Positions 54,210 to 63,386 are shown, counted from the stretch's first letter. The stretch is 64,000 bases of DNA from Sphingobacterium multivorum (GCF_039511225.1 NZ_CP154261.1:5642001-5706000); one strand, 5' to 3'. Notes: generated by a model from the sequence alone, not told the origin. Numbers and translations are program-made.

Positions 54210-54935
54210 ATGGGAAGAGCTTTCGAATTCAGAAAAGAGCGGAAATTCAAACGCTGGGCCAAAATGGCCGTTCAATTTACACGTTTAGGTAAAGAAATCG
54301 CTATGGCGGTTAAAGAAAGCGGCCCTCACCCTGAAACTAACTCGAGACTTCGTACAGCAATACACAATGCCAAGGCAGTAAATATGCCAAAGGATCGTAT
54401 CGAAGCCGCAATCAAACGTGCTTCGGAAAAAGATTCAAAAGGTTACGAAGAATATGTATACGAAGGCTACGGCCCTCATGGCGTACCTGTATTAATTGAA
54501 ACTGCAACAGATAACACCAACCGCACCGTAGGAAACATCCGTAGCTATTTCACAAAAGCAGGTGGTTCATTGGGGAAAACAGGATCATTGGATTTTATTT
54601 TCAATCGTAAATCCATTTTCCGTTTTGCTGCAACAGATGAACTGGACCTAGAAGAGCTTGAATTAGAGTTGATCGATGGAGGCTTAGAAGAATTGTACGT
54701 AGAATCTGATGAAGAAGGCAATGATATTGCTGTCGTTCAAACTTCCTTTGAAGACTTTGGTAATATGCAAAAATTACTGGAAGAAAAGGGAATTGAAGTA
54801 ACATCTGCAAAATTGGAACGTATCGCATTATCGCATTCAGATATTACGGAAGAACAAGCTGCTGATGTATTGAAGATGATCGATAAAATCGAAGAAGATG
54901 ACGATGTTCAAGCAGTTTACCATAACATGGCTTAA
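54210..54935 (+). CDS. YebC/PmpR family DNA-binding protein
   Basis: A 241-residue protein: GRAFEFRKERKFKRWAKMAV, FTRLGKEIAMAVKESG, NARAV-like NAKAVNMPKDRIEAAIKRAS, and YEGYGPHGVPVLIE are the TACO1/YebC core, ending DDDVQAVYHNM. YebC proteins regulate transcription or help ribosomes through proline stretches. Second gene of the unit with threonine dehydrogenase. Confidence 0.94.
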   Translation: MGRAFEFRKERKFKRWAKMAVQFTRLGKEIAMAVKESGPHPETNSRLRTAIHNAKAVNMPKDRIEAAIKRASEKDSKGYEEYVYEGYGPHGVPVLIETATDNTNRTVGNIRSYFTKAGGSLGKTGSLDFIFNRKSIFRFAATDELDLEELELELIDGGLEELYVESDEEGNDIAVVQTSFEDFGNMQKLLEEKGIEVTSAKLERIALSHSDITEEQAADVLKMIDKIEEDDDVQAVYHNMA

Positions 54936-54957
54936 GCTATTGAACCTATAAAACTAT

Positions 54958-54984
54958 AAAAAAGAGCGCTTGTCGCTCTTTTTT
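54958..54984 (+). terminator. Intrinsic terminator of yebC
   Basis: AAAAAAGAGCG and CGCTCTTTTTT arms around a 5-nt loop. Confidence 0.9.
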
Positions 54985-55020
54985 ATTTAAAGCACCGCCT
55001 AGCTCCGTCAGAAAAATTAC

Positions 55021-55028
55021 TACATTTG
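55021..55028 (+). promoter_or_regulatory. -7 element of the repeat-protein gene
   Basis: TACATTTG, 28 nt before the ATG at 55057; no -33 TTG. Confidence 0.5.
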
Positions 55029-55056
55029 TAATAGACTAAATCAAACTCGTACCAGA

Positions 55057-56322
55057 ATGACTTTTGAAGAATTTTTCATAAAAAAGAAAATTGATTTAAA
55101 AGCTTTAAAAGCTGCAGATGAACCTTTATTTGAAGAGTTCAAAGCACATTATTCTGCTATGGGAGAAAAAAGTTTTGACCACAGCAAAAAGTTTTGGTTC
55201 AACAAGCTTCGAAAAAGTTTCCATTTAGCAGAGGAGGAAACTGTTATTGCAAAACCTGTTGAAAAGCAGGTTACCCCAGATGCATCATCCGAGACCTCCA
55301 GGATTCCTACGGCAAAACCTGCAGGCTTTAAACCGCGATTCAAGGCTCCTTCTACAGCTGTAGTAGATGAAGTTCAGGCAGCATCCAAACAGGAAATAGC
55401 TGATTCAGCGGAATCCACTCCAGATTCAATACCGACAGGCTTCAAACCGAGGTTCAAGGCCGGAGTTACCAAAGCTCCTGACGCAGCGGCAAGCACTTCT
55501 GCATCCGACGAAACGATTGATGAGGCGACAACATGCGCTCCAAAACCTACGGGCTTCAAACCGAGGTTCAAGGCCGGAGTAACCAAAACAGAAACTGCTG
55601 AACAGACACAGCTGCCCGATACGAAAGACGAAATTAAGTTAGATGCGAGCGTAAAGGCTGAACCTGAAAACAACAGCACCGAAACACAGGAACCTGCTGC
55701 CAGCAAGCCTACAGGCTTCAAACCGAGGTTCAAGGCTGGAGTAACCAAAGCTCCTGACGCAGCGGCAAGCACTTCTGCATCCGACGAAACGACTGATGAG
55801 GCGATAACATCCGCTCCAAAACCTACGGGCTTCAAACCGAGGTTCAAGGTCGGAGTAACCAAAACAGAAACTGCTGAACAGACACAGCTGCCCGATACGA
55901 AAGACGAAATTAAGTTAGATGCGAGCGTAAAGACTGAACCTGAAAACAACAGCACCGAAACACAGGAACTTGCTGCCAGCAAGCCTACAGGCTTCAAACC
56001 TAGGTTCAAGGCTGGAGTAACCAAAGCTCCCGACGCAGCGGCAAGCACTTCTGCATCCGACGAAACGACTGATGAGGCGACAACATCCGCTCCAAAACCT
56101 ACGGGCTTCAAACCGAGGTTCAAGGCCGGAGTAACCAAAACAGAAACTGCTGAACAGACACAGCTGCCCGATACGAAAGACGAAATTAAGTTAGATGCGA
56201 GCGTAAAGGCTGAACCTGAAAACAACAGCACAGAAACACAGGAACCTGCTGCCAGCAAGCCTACAGGCTTCAAACCGAGGTTCAAAGCTGGCCTAACAAA
56301 AATTGATAAAAAGGAAGAATAA
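55057..56322 (+). CDS. Repeat protein with GFKPRFK motifs
   Basis: A 421-residue protein without signal peptide or membrane helix. Residues 1-60 form a conserved-looking basic helical head (DLKALKAADEPLFEEFKAHY, SMGEKSFDH-like MGEKSFDHSKKFWFNK). From about residue 90 it is built of repeats: the motif GFKPRFK occurs eight times, separated by acidic, Pro-, Ala- and Thr-rich linkers. Three copies of a 92-residue unit (38 + 54 residues) occupy residues 129-404 and are near-identical in DNA. The linkers look disordered; alternating basic motif and acidic spacer suggest a multivalent binder of acidic partners, but the function is unknown. The head domain occurs in other Sphingobacteria as far as I recall. 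A DeoR regulator follows. Confidence 0.85.
   Translation: MTFEEFFIKKKIDLKALKAADEPLFEEFKAHYSAMGEKSFDHSKKFWFNKLRKSFHLAEEETVIAKPVEKQVTPDASSETSRIPTAKPAGFKPRFKAPSTAVVDEVQAASKQEIADSAESTPDSIPTGFKPRFKAGVTKAPDAAASTSASDETIDEATTCAPKPTGFKPRFKAGVTKTETAEQTQLPDTKDEIKLDASVKAEPENNSTETQEPAASKPTGFKPRFKAGVTKAPDAAASTSASDETTDEAITSAPKPTGFKPRFKVGVTKTETAEQTQLPDTKDEIKLDASVKTEPENNSTETQELAASKPTGFKPRFKAGVTKAPDAAASTSASDETTDEATTSAPKPTGFKPRFKAGVTKTETAEQTQLPDTKDEIKLDASVKAEPENNSTETQEPAASKPTGFKPRFKAGLTKIDKKEE
55441..56268 (+). repeat. Three tandem 276-bp direct repeats inside a coding region
   Basis: Unit boundaries at 55441, 55717 and 55993, each starting TTCAAACC; a fourth begins at 56269 and breaks off. The copies differ at few positions, mostly single bases (for example CCG/CCT, GTTACC/GTAACC), and the period is a multiple of three (92 codons). 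A related but diverged 114-bp unit begins at 55327. Such near identity implies recent duplication or ongoing recombination, so copy number may vary between strains. Confidence 0.95.
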
Positions 56323-56387
56323 TTTTCACTACATTTAGACTGATTTCTCAATTAATTTTAAAATTCCGATTAAAAACCAAAAGACCA

Positions 56388-57131
56388 ATGTTAAAGGAAG
56401 AAAGACAAGCATTCATCATACATCAGATCAACCTACATAATAAAGTTTTATCCTCAGACCTCAGTGTTCAGCTGAATGTGTCTGAAGATACAATTAGACG
56501 TGACTTGAACGAACTTGCTGAGAATGGTAAAGTTCTAAAAGTCTATGGTGGAGCATTATCAAAATCATTTCAGTTCCCTTTTCAGGATGGGAACGTTTAT
56601 GCCAAAGAGGCAAAAAAAGAAATTGCCAAAAAAGCAAGCACTTTAATCTCTAATGGTATGACCGTTTTAGTCGGCGGCGGGACAACCTTAATTGAATTAG
56701 CAAGAACAATACCCGATCACCTGCAGTGTACGTTTTTCACCATAAGTCCGCTAGTTGCATTAGAATTGGCCGAAAAGCCAAATCTTGAAGTCATCCTTGT
56801 TGGTGGTAAGCTTTCACGCAATACAAACATTGTTTCTGGTGCCCAGGTAGCTAATGAACTGGCCGATCTTAAAGTCGATCTTTGTTTGTTGGGAACAAAT
56901 TCTCTTTCCGTAGAAGATGGGGTGACCGATTCAGACTGGGAAGTGGTGCAAATCAAACGTGCGATGATTAAATGCTCAAAAAAAGTAGCTATTCTGAGCA
57001 TTGCGGAAAAACTTAATTCAGTTCAAAAAATGAAAGTAGTTCCGTTACGTGATATTTCCTATTTGATTACCGATGTCAATCCAACTGATGTTTCCCTAAA
57101 AGAATTTGCGAATACAATTGCAATACTTTAA
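56388..57131 (+). CDS. DeoR/GlpR family transcriptional regulator
   Basis: A 247-residue repressor: N-terminal HTH (LKEERQAFIIHQINLHNKVL, then SEDTIRRDLNELAENGKVLKVYGGA) and C-terminal sugar-phosphate-sensing domain (VLVGGGTTLIELARTIP, LVGGKLSRNTNIVSG, DLCLLGTNSLS). It may sense a sugar phosphate. A near-consensus TACATTTA (56330-56337) lies upstream. The flippase gene follows 24 nt after its stop on the same strand, suggesting a link to glycan genes. Confidence 0.93.
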   Translation: MLKEERQAFIIHQINLHNKVLSSDLSVQLNVSEDTIRRDLNELAENGKVLKVYGGALSKSFQFPFQDGNVYAKEAKKEIAKKASTLISNGMTVLVGGGTTLIELARTIPDHLQCTFFTISPLVALELAEKPNLEVILVGGKLSRNTNIVSGAQVANELADLKVDLCLLGTNSLSVEDGVTDSDWEVVQIKRAMIKCSKKVAILSIAEKLNSVQKMKVVPLRDISYLITDVNPTDVSLKEFANTIAIL

Positions 57132-57154
57132 TATTGCCGCTCATTTAATTTAGC

Positions 57155-58615
57155 ATGTCATCGCAAACGAAAAATGACTCTTTAAAATCAAAAACAACAA
57201 AAGGACTGCTATGGGGTGGTATGGCCAGTATCATCCAGCAGTTTTTGGGCTTCGGCTTCGGCATCCTTCTAAACCGTAAGCTAACAGCAGAAGACTATGG
57301 TTTAGTCGCTATGATCACCATCTTTTCTGTTCTCGCTTCTGCGTTCCAAGAAAGTGGATTTGTGTATGGGATTGTCAATAAAAAAGATGTTGAACATAAA
57401 GATTATAACGCGGTATTCTGGACAAGTGTAGGGATTGGAACATTTATTTATATCGTTCTATTTTTTGCAGCTCCTCTTATCGCCTTATACTATAATCAGC
57501 CAGTACTTGTAGAACTAAGCAGATTTACCTTTTTATCCTTTTGGTTAGGTAGCTTTGGTATTGCACACAATGCTTACCTCTTCCGAAATTTAAAAATCAA
57601 AGAAAGGGTCATCACAGGCACCTTTGCTCTTATCGCATCAAATATAGTTGGCGTTTATTTAGCCTATAAGGACTATGCCTATTGGGCATACGCGATCCAA
57701 ATTGTCTCCTATAGTGGTTTCAATATGCTCGGATTCTGGTATTTTTCCAAATTCAGGCCTACTTTCCAGTTCGATTTTAAACCTATTCGTGACATTTTAG
57801 GATTTAGCAGCAAAATACTGGTCACCAATATTTTTATCAATATCAACAAAAATATATATGCAGCGATCTTAGGCCGGCATTATACCGCTGAAGAACTGGG
57901 GTATACCGTGAATCCAAATCGTTGGAGCATCATGGCCCAAAATATATTGACCAATATGGTCAATAACGTGACACAGCCTATTTTAAAGGAAATAGAAGAT
58001 GATAAGGATAGACAAGTTCGGGTTTTTCGCAAACTGATTTCCTTTACAGCCTTTTTAGCCTTTCCAATGTTATTGGGTTTAACCACGGTAGCACAAGATT
58101 TTATTACTATTGCGATCACCGACAAATGGGCGAAAAGCGCTATTTTTCTTCAAATATTCTGTATCGGCGCCGCATTTGATTCTGTAAGCAATGTTTTCTC
58201 CAACTTAATCATTAGCAAGGGGAAACCTGAAGTTTACATGCGCAATATCATCGTTTTTGGTCTGCTCCAAATTGCCATCCTATTTTTCGGCAAATCATTA
58301 GGCCTAGAATTGCTCATTGGATTGACCTCGGCATTAAATGCCCTCTGGATATTCGTTTGGTACATATCAGCCAAACCTTATATGAACTATTCATTTCGTT
58401 ATCTGCTAACAGATATTTTTGCTTATGCACTATTGGCAGCGATAAGCTGCTTAGCAGCACATTATGCCACCGCAGCCATAGCCAACCTCTATCTTCGGTT
58501 TGCAAGTACAATTGGAATTGCAGTATGCAGTTATATCATCGTAAATAGAATCTTTAAACCCAGTATTTTGTTGGAATTGTACCACTATTTCCTAACAGTT
58601 ATCCGAAAAAAATAG
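57155..58615 (+). CDS. Oligosaccharide/lipid-linked flippase (Wzx-like)
   Basis: A 486-residue polytopic membrane protein with about 12-14 helices, the polysaccharide-export (PST/MATE-like) family: TTKGLLWGGMASIIQQFLGF at the start, LTAEDYGLVAMITIFSVLA, then NAYLFRNLKIKERV and AMNILTNMVNNVTQPILKEI-like text (AQNILTNMVNNVTQ). These proteins move lipid-linked glycan units across the inner membrane. It is followed directly by three glycosyltransferases, so it probably exports the glycan they assemble. No polymerase or ligase is present nearby. Confidence 0.9.
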   Translation: MSSQTKNDSLKSKTTKGLLWGGMASIIQQFLGFGFGILLNRKLTAEDYGLVAMITIFSVLASAFQESGFVYGIVNKKDVEHKDYNAVFWTSVGIGTFIYIVLFFAAPLIALYYNQPVLVELSRFTFLSFWLGSFGIAHNAYLFRNLKIKERVITGTFALIASNIVGVYLAYKDYAYWAYAIQIVSYSGFNMLGFWYFSKFRPTFQFDFKPIRDILGFSSKILVTNIFININKNIYAAILGRHYTAEELGYTVNPNRWSIMAQNILTNMVNNVTQPILKEIEDDKDRQVRVFRKLISFTAFLAFPMLLGLTTVAQDFITIAITDKWAKSAIFLQIFCIGAAFDSVSNVFSNLIISKGKPEVYMRNIIVFGLLQIAILFFGKSLGLELLIGLTSALNALWIFVWYISAKPYMNYSFRYLLTDIFAYALLAAISCLAAHYATAAIANLYLRFASTIGIAVCSYIIVNRIFKPSILLELYHYFLTVIRKK

Positions 58616-59488
58616 ATGGCCAGGATTCTCACCATAATCGTCTCTTATAATTTTGAGCCTTGGATTCACAAGTGCTTACCCAGCTTATTGGATTCGAGCT
58701 ACCCAACAGATATTTTAGTTGTAGACAACAATTCGTCAGACAACACAACACAGATCATAAAAGAAACGTATCCAACAATACGACTGATAGAAAGTTCCGA
58801 AAATTTAGGTTTTGGAAAGGCTAACAACATTGGACTTGACATTGTTTTGAAAGAAGAGTATGATTATGCATTTTTGGTCAATCAGGACGCCTGGCTGGAT
58901 CGGGACTGTATTGCCAACTTATTGAAGGTCAACGCAGACAATATCGGAATTATCTCTCCTATTCACTACGATGGAACCGAAACAACACTGGACTACGGTT
59001 TTGCTGTCTATACAAAAAATGCTATAATCGAAAATTCTAATCGAATTTGCACGTTCGTCAATGCTGCATTTTGGTTTATCCCCAATCCGGTGATCCGAAA
59101 AGTCGGTGGTTTCGCACCGATCTTTTTTCATTATGGAGAAGATAAAGATTATGCCAACCGCATCAAGTACTACAGATTAAACATTGTTCTCGCTGAAGGA
59201 GCCAAAGCCTACCACGATAGGCAACAACGTAAAATAGACCGCAGGGCCTTTCTGAAAAGCGAATTTGTCTATCATTTGACAGAATATTGCAATATCAATT
59301 ATACTTTTGTAAAAGCTTTTTCCATGGCAATATTGGCAAGTCTAAAGAAAATGGCGTCTTCATTTTTTAAAGGTCATACTTTTGAAGCAAAAAGCTACTT
59401 AAACATTGCTTTTAGATTGCTGGGCAAAACAGGAGCCGTTTATCGTACCCGTATGACCAACAAAAAAGTATTCAACAAAATCTATTGA
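58616..59488 (+). CDS. Family 2 glycosyltransferase
   Basis: A 290-residue GT-A glycosyltransferase like rhamnosyltransferases: ILTIIVSYNFEPWIHKCL, VVDNNSSDNTTQIIKE, ENLGFGKANNIGLD, LVNQDAWLD, and FFHYGEDKDYANRIKYY. The start codon directly abuts the flippase stop (TAG-ATG). Donor and acceptor are unknown. Confidence 0.92.
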   Translation: MARILTIIVSYNFEPWIHKCLPSLLDSSYPTDILVVDNNSSDNTTQIIKETYPTIRLIESSENLGFGKANNIGLDIVLKEEYDYAFLVNQDAWLDRDCIANLLKVNADNIGIISPIHYDGTETTLDYGFAVYTKNAIIENSNRICTFVNAAFWFIPNPVIRKVGGFAPIFFHYGEDKDYANRIKYYRLNIVLAEGAKAYHDRQQRKIDRRAFLKSEFVYHLTEYCNINYTFVKAFSMAILASLKKMASSFFKGHTFEAKSYLNIAFRLLGKTGAVYRTRMTNKKVFNKIY

Positions 59489-59491
59489 TAA

Positions 59492-60406
59492 ATGAACAAT
59501 ATTGCTCCCGTCATACTTTTTGTGTACAATCGTCCTGATCATACAATAAAAACACTCTCAGCTTTAGAAAATAATATATTAGCAGACCAGACCACGCTAT
59601 ACATCTATTCGGATGCTGCAAAAAACGAAAAATCTGTTCCCGCCGTTACTGAAGTCCGAAAGATTATCAATAAGTCCTGGAACTTCAAAGAGGTTATTAT
59701 TGTCGAACGAACAGAAAACTGGGGTTTAGCGGCCAATGTGATCGATGGTGTTACAAAAGTGGTCAATGCACATGGAAAAATTATTGTTTTGGAAGACGAT
59801 CTGGAAACTGCGGTGTTTGCACTAGACTATTTCAACCAGGCACTGGAGCGCTATAAAGATCAAGATCGGGTCATGGAGATCAGCGGTTATGGCTATCCGT
59901 TAAAAGATTTAAATAAACTGCCAGAAACCTTCTTTTTTCGGGTCGCCAATAGTTGGGGCTGGGCAACCTGGGACCGCGCCTGGCAACATTTCAATCCTAA
60001 TATCGATGAACTTGTATCGGATTTTACGGACGAGCAGATACACCAATTCAGTATCGAGGGGAAAGAAAACTTTTGGAAACAAGTGCAGGAATTTAAAGCG
60101 GGAAAGATCAACTCTTGGGCCATACGCTGGTATGCTTCTGTATTCAAAAAAAATGGGTTAGTTTTGTATCCAAGGAATTCGATGACGCAAAATATTGGTA
60201 ACGATGGTTCGGGTACACATACCGCTGCAGAAGCTACATATCAGGTTACACTAGCGGAAAGTCCTGTACGGTATTTTCCGACGGAAATTTCAGAAAACAA
60301 GCAAGCTTATGAAGCCATCAAGTATTTCTACGCCCATCGGAAAGGATCTTTACTCGACCGTGGCATCCGATTCCTGAAGAAGAAAATAAATAAATTCAAT
60401 ACATAA
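59492..60406 (+). CDS. Glycosyltransferase (GT2/GNT-I-like)
   Basis: A 304-residue glycosyltransferase, more distant from classic GT2: PVILFVYNRPDHTIKTLSAL, NWGLAANVIDGVTKV, then IIVLEDDLETAVFALDYFNQ (EDD acidic site resembling GNT-I), SWGWATWDRAWQ and a conserved W-rich motif NSWAIRWYASVF. A substrate cannot be given. Starts 3 nt after the preceding stop. Confidence 0.85.
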   Translation: MNNIAPVILFVYNRPDHTIKTLSALENNILADQTTLYIYSDAAKNEKSVPAVTEVRKIINKSWNFKEVIIVERTENWGLAANVIDGVTKVVNAHGKIIVLEDDLETAVFALDYFNQALERYKDQDRVMEISGYGYPLKDLNKLPETFFFRVANSWGWATWDRAWQHFNPNIDELVSDFTDEQIHQFSIEGKENFWKQVQEFKAGKINSWAIRWYASVFKKNGLVLYPRNSMTQNIGNDGSGTHTAAEATYQVTLAESPVRYFPTEISENKQAYEAIKYFYAHRKGSLLDRGIRFLKKKINKFNT

Positions 60407-60411
60407 AAAAC

Positions 60412-61167
60412 ATGTCTGCTCATCCTAAATTTTCGATTATAACTGTCGTTTACAACAATGTGCGTGACATAGAACACACCCTAAAATCTGTTGTCAATCA
60501 GAGCTATGATCATATAGAGTATATTGTCATTGATGGACAATCAACCGACGGAACGTTAGAGATCATCCAAAAATACAAGGATAAAATCGCCGTCATCCTC
60601 TCCGAAAAGGATAAGGGTATCTATGATGCCATGAATAAGGGTTTAGCCCTAGCAACAGGCGATTATGTTCTTTTTTTAAATTCTGGAGACGAGATCTATG
60701 ATCTGAATAGCATTGAGAACCTCGCCAAACTGAGCGATAACGCAGATATTCTTTACGGCGAAACAATCCTCGTGGACGACAATCGGAATATTATTGGTGA
60801 ACGGAGACATAAGGTTCCGGCTCATTTCGACTGGAAAAGCTTTCGCTATGGCATGAATATATGCCATCAGGCGATCTACATCAAGCGGGAAATCGCCGAG
60901 CCCTACGATCTCAATTATAAATTGTGCGCTGATATTGACTGGGTTATTCGTTGTGCCAAAAAGGCAAAAAAAACGGTCAATGCGCAGCAATATGTTGCCC
61001 GGTATCTTGTTGGCGGAATGTCAAAACAAAGACATCAGGAATCCTTGAAAGAGCGCTTTGCGATATTCAAACGGTACTATGGAGCCATTCCCAATTTATT
61101 CAATCATGGCATCATTGCGCTAAAAGCGATTTGGTACCGTCTTAATTATGGAAAACCTCAAGACTAA
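60412..61167 (+). CDS. Family 2 glycosyltransferase
   Basis: A 251-residue GT2 of the WcaE/colanic-acid-like group: FSIITVVYNNVRDIEHTLKS, YIVIDGQSTDGTLEII, LSEKDKGIYDAMNKGLALA and YVLFLNSGDEIYD (DxD-like acidic metal site). ICHQAIYIKRE and CADIDWVIRC follow. The stop overlaps the next start by one base (TAATG), so both are probably translated together. Confidence 0.92.
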   Translation: MSAHPKFSIITVVYNNVRDIEHTLKSVVNQSYDHIEYIVIDGQSTDGTLEIIQKYKDKIAVILSEKDKGIYDAMNKGLALATGDYVLFLNSGDEIYDLNSIENLAKLSDNADILYGETILVDDNRNIIGERRHKVPAHFDWKSFRYGMNICHQAIYIKREIAEPYDLNYKLCADIDWVIRCAKKAKKTVNAQQYVARYLVGGMSKQRHQESLKERFAIFKRYYGAIPNLFNHGIIALKAIWYRLNYGKPQD

Positions 61168-61382
61168 TGTTGAATCCTGAAATTTTAACCGAGCTTGTTA
61201 CAGTCAAGATGCCATTTGGCAAATACCAGGGATACACCTTATGTAATCTTCCTGAGCCCTATCTTGTGTGGTATAACCAAAAAGGCTTTCCAAAGGGAAA
61301 ACTAGGCCAGCAGTTAGCGACACTCTATGAAATAAAGCTTAATGGCTTGGAATACCTCCTCGAACCTTTGAAGAAAAGGTGA
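61167..61382 (+). CDS. DUF3820 family protein
   Basis: A 71-residue protein: VKMPFGKYQGYTLCNLPEPY, then LVWYNQKGFPKGKLGQQLA, a complete DUF3820 domain (a small family related to a putative quorum-regulated virulence factor in Pseudomonas). It overlaps the third glycosyltransferase by one base. Whether it belongs functionally with glycan synthesis is unknown. Confidence 0.8.
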   Translation: MLNPEILTELVTVKMPFGKYQGYTLCNLPEPYLVWYNQKGFPKGKLGQQLATLYEIKLNGLEYLLEPLKKR

Positions 61383-61415
61383 CGAGGGTCATTTTATTCC
61401 ACTTATTATTTTTCG

Positions 61416-61423
61416 TAGCTTTG
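61416..61423 (+). promoter_or_regulatory. -7 element of trhO
   Basis: TAGCTTTG, 45 nt before the ATG at 61469. Confidence 0.5.
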
Positions 61424-61468
61424 CACTAAATTTATTTTTAGCATTAAACGCCGTTTGCAGCGGTATCA

Positions 61469-62464
61469 ATGAATATCATGACACAATATCAAACTTTGCT
61501 GTACTATTGTTACAGCCCTATCGAGGATGCCGAAAAATTCGCATCAGATCATTTAGAATTTTGTAAATCACTGGACTTAGTCGGCCGTATCATTGTAGCT
61601 GATGAAGGTCTTAATGGAACTGTTTCGGGTACTGTAGAATCCTGTAAAAGCTATATCGATGCCATTTATGCCGATGGTCGTTTCAATAAAACAGAGTTCA
61701 AAATTGACGATGTAGATGAACCATCATTCATTAAAATGCATTGCCGCTACAAAGCCGAAATCGTTCACTCTGGTTTGAGAGATCCAAAAGAAATTGATCC
61801 CAACCGTCAAACCGGTGTGCACCTTGAACCGAAGGATTTCTTGGCCATGAAAGACCAAGAGGATGTGGTCGTATTGGATGTACGCTCAAATTACGAGCAC
61901 AATGTTGGTCATTTTAAAAATGCTGTTACCCTAGATATTGACAATTTCCGCGAGTTCCCGGAGAAAATCAAAGAGCTCGAACAATATAAAGGAAAAAAAA
62001 TATTAACGTACTGCACAGGCGGTATCAAATGTGAGAAGGCATCTGCTCTCTTGTTAAAAGAAGGTTTCGAGGATGTTTATCAATTACATGGCGGCATTAT
62101 TAAATACGGAAAGGAAGCCGGTGGTGAAGATTTTGAAGGTCAATGCTACGTCTTTGACAATCGCGTTACTGTCGATGTAAATTCTGTCAACCCATCCGTG
62201 GTATCAACTTGTTTTAACTGTGGCAAGAAAACCACCAAAATGATCAACTGCGCCAACCCGACTTGTAATGAACATTTCACACAATGTGATGAGTGCGGCT
62301 GGGAGATGGATGGATGCTGTTCACCAGCATGTAAGGAAAATCCCAATAAACGTGAATATGACGGAACAGGATATTATGTCAAGGTACCTCAACCCGTCAA
62401 TATTGACAAAATCAGCAAAAGAAAACATAAAAATTTTCCACCGAAAGTATCGGCCGAAGATTAA
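61469..62464 (+). CDS. trhO: tRNA uridine(34) hydroxylase (rhodanese-related)
   Basis: A 331-residue protein: N-terminal acylphosphatase-like domain (YCYSPIEDAEKFASDH, VADEGLNGTVSGTVESC), a rhodanese domain (DVVVLDVRSNYEHNVGHFKN; active Cys182 in TYCTGGIKCEKA), and a C-terminal cysteine-rich part (CFNCGKKT, CANPTC, CDECGW, CCSPAC). TrhO forms 5-hydroxyuridine at position 34 of tRNA. ATG 61469 is used, with ATG 61478 an alternative. Convergent with the DUF937 gene. Confidence 0.92.
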   Translation: MNIMTQYQTLLYYCYSPIEDAEKFASDHLEFCKSLDLVGRIIVADEGLNGTVSGTVESCKSYIDAIYADGRFNKTEFKIDDVDEPSFIKMHCRYKAEIVHSGLRDPKEIDPNRQTGVHLEPKDFLAMKDQEDVVVLDVRSNYEHNVGHFKNAVTLDIDNFREFPEKIKELEQYKGKKILTYCTGGIKCEKASALLLKEGFEDVYQLHGGIIKYGKEAGGEDFEGQCYVFDNRVTVDVNSVNPSVVSTCFNCGKKTTKMINCANPTCNEHFTQCDECGWEMDGCCSPACKENPNKREYDGTGYYVKVPQPVNIDKISKRKHKNFPPKVSAED

Positions 62465-62483
62465 TACAAATTGAACAAACAGA

Positions 62484-62516
62484 AAGCGGTCGGAAGTGTA
62501 GAACTTCCGACCGCTT
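62484..62516. terminator. Terminator between trhO and the DUF937 gene
   Basis: AAGCGGTCGGAAGT and ACTTCCGACCGCTT (14-bp perfect arms, 5-nt loop), between convergent genes. Confidence 0.75.
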
Positions 62517-62592
62517 CCTGTTTAGGATCTGCACCATCTTAGCTTAATCCCATACTAGCTTTTTATCAAGACGAATAATAGCCTAACAAAGT

Positions 62593-63300
62593 TTACTTGC
62601 CAAACATACCGGCGATTGAATCAAGAATATTGCCCTTTGCCTGCCCATCGTTATTTTTATCAAAAAAACTGCCTGCCAATCCGCCCAACATGTCGGTGAC
62701 ACTACCTCCCGATGCCGGTTGCTCAGTTGCTTGCGCTTGTTCTTCTTGGCTACCGCCTAAAAAAGAGCCTAATATACCACCCAACATACCGCCACCTGCA
62801 TTTTGCTGTGTTCCACCACCAAGCACAGAGCCGATCAGATCACCAATCCCAGCGCCGCTTGAAGCCTGCTTTTGTTGCCCTAGATACCCCATTACGATAG
62901 GTGCAAGTGTGGCCAGTACCCCCGTCACCTGAGAAGAACTCAAGCCTGCTTTATCCGCTATATGCTGTGTCACGACTTCGGTATTTTGGCCGAACATATG
63001 GTTGACAATTTTATTACCGTCTTCAGAAACATTTTGCGCACTGCCCTGTTCTGCTCCCCCCTGCCCAAAGAAATCTCCAATTTTGTCGAGTATCCCGCTA
63101 CTGCTATGCTGGTCAATAGCCTTATCAATATTTTCAGCCTGCCCTTTGTTTTTCGCATTGTAATTCAATGCTGCAATCATCAAAGGAACTGCCGCTGCTA
63201 CAATCCACTTGGCTTTAGATTCACTGACACCAGTAATTTTTGAAATAGTCTCTATCGCTTTAGAGCCTACTCCACCTGTAACTAAATCTGTTAAGTTCAT
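62593..63300 (-). CDS. DUF937 domain protein
   Basis: A 235-residue protein: LTDLVTGGVGSKAIETISKI, then SKAKWIVAAAVPLMIAALNY (a helical segment), KIVNHMFGQNTEVVTQHIAD and SQVTGVLATLAPIVMGYLGQ, the DUF937 core. The C-terminal third is Gly-rich with repeated GGxLGGxLGSFLGG-like and GGLAGSFFDKNNDGQAKGN elements, low-complexity. No known activity; similar proteins are predicted helical and cytosolic. Confidence 0.85.
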   Translation of the reverse strand: MNLTDLVTGGVGSKAIETISKITGVSESKAKWIVAAAVPLMIAALNYNAKNKGQAENIDKAIDQHSSSGILDKIGDFFGQGGAEQGSAQNVSEDGNKIVNHMFGQNTEVVTQHIADKAGLSSSQVTGVLATLAPIVMGYLGQQKQASSGAGIGDLIGSVLGGGTQQNAGGGMLGGILGSFLGGSQEEQAQATEQPASGGSVTDMLGGLAGSFFDKNNDGQAKGNILDSIAGMFGK

Positions 63301-63386
63301 AAGTCTTCGTTTATAGTTATATAATGAAGATAATAAAAATATGTTTTAGCTTTACCAATTTTTGGAGAATGACATGCTTCTATAGA

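Noticed and set aside
55441..56268. Possible CRISPR or mobile repeat
   Set aside because: The repeats are contiguous 276-bp coding units without spacers; not a CRISPR array.
55374..56351. A 325-codon open frame antisense to the repeat protein
   Set aside because: It is a shadow of the repeats: the reverse strand stays open because the repeated codons contain no reverse stop. Its text repeats LNLGLKPVG, with no start context or family.
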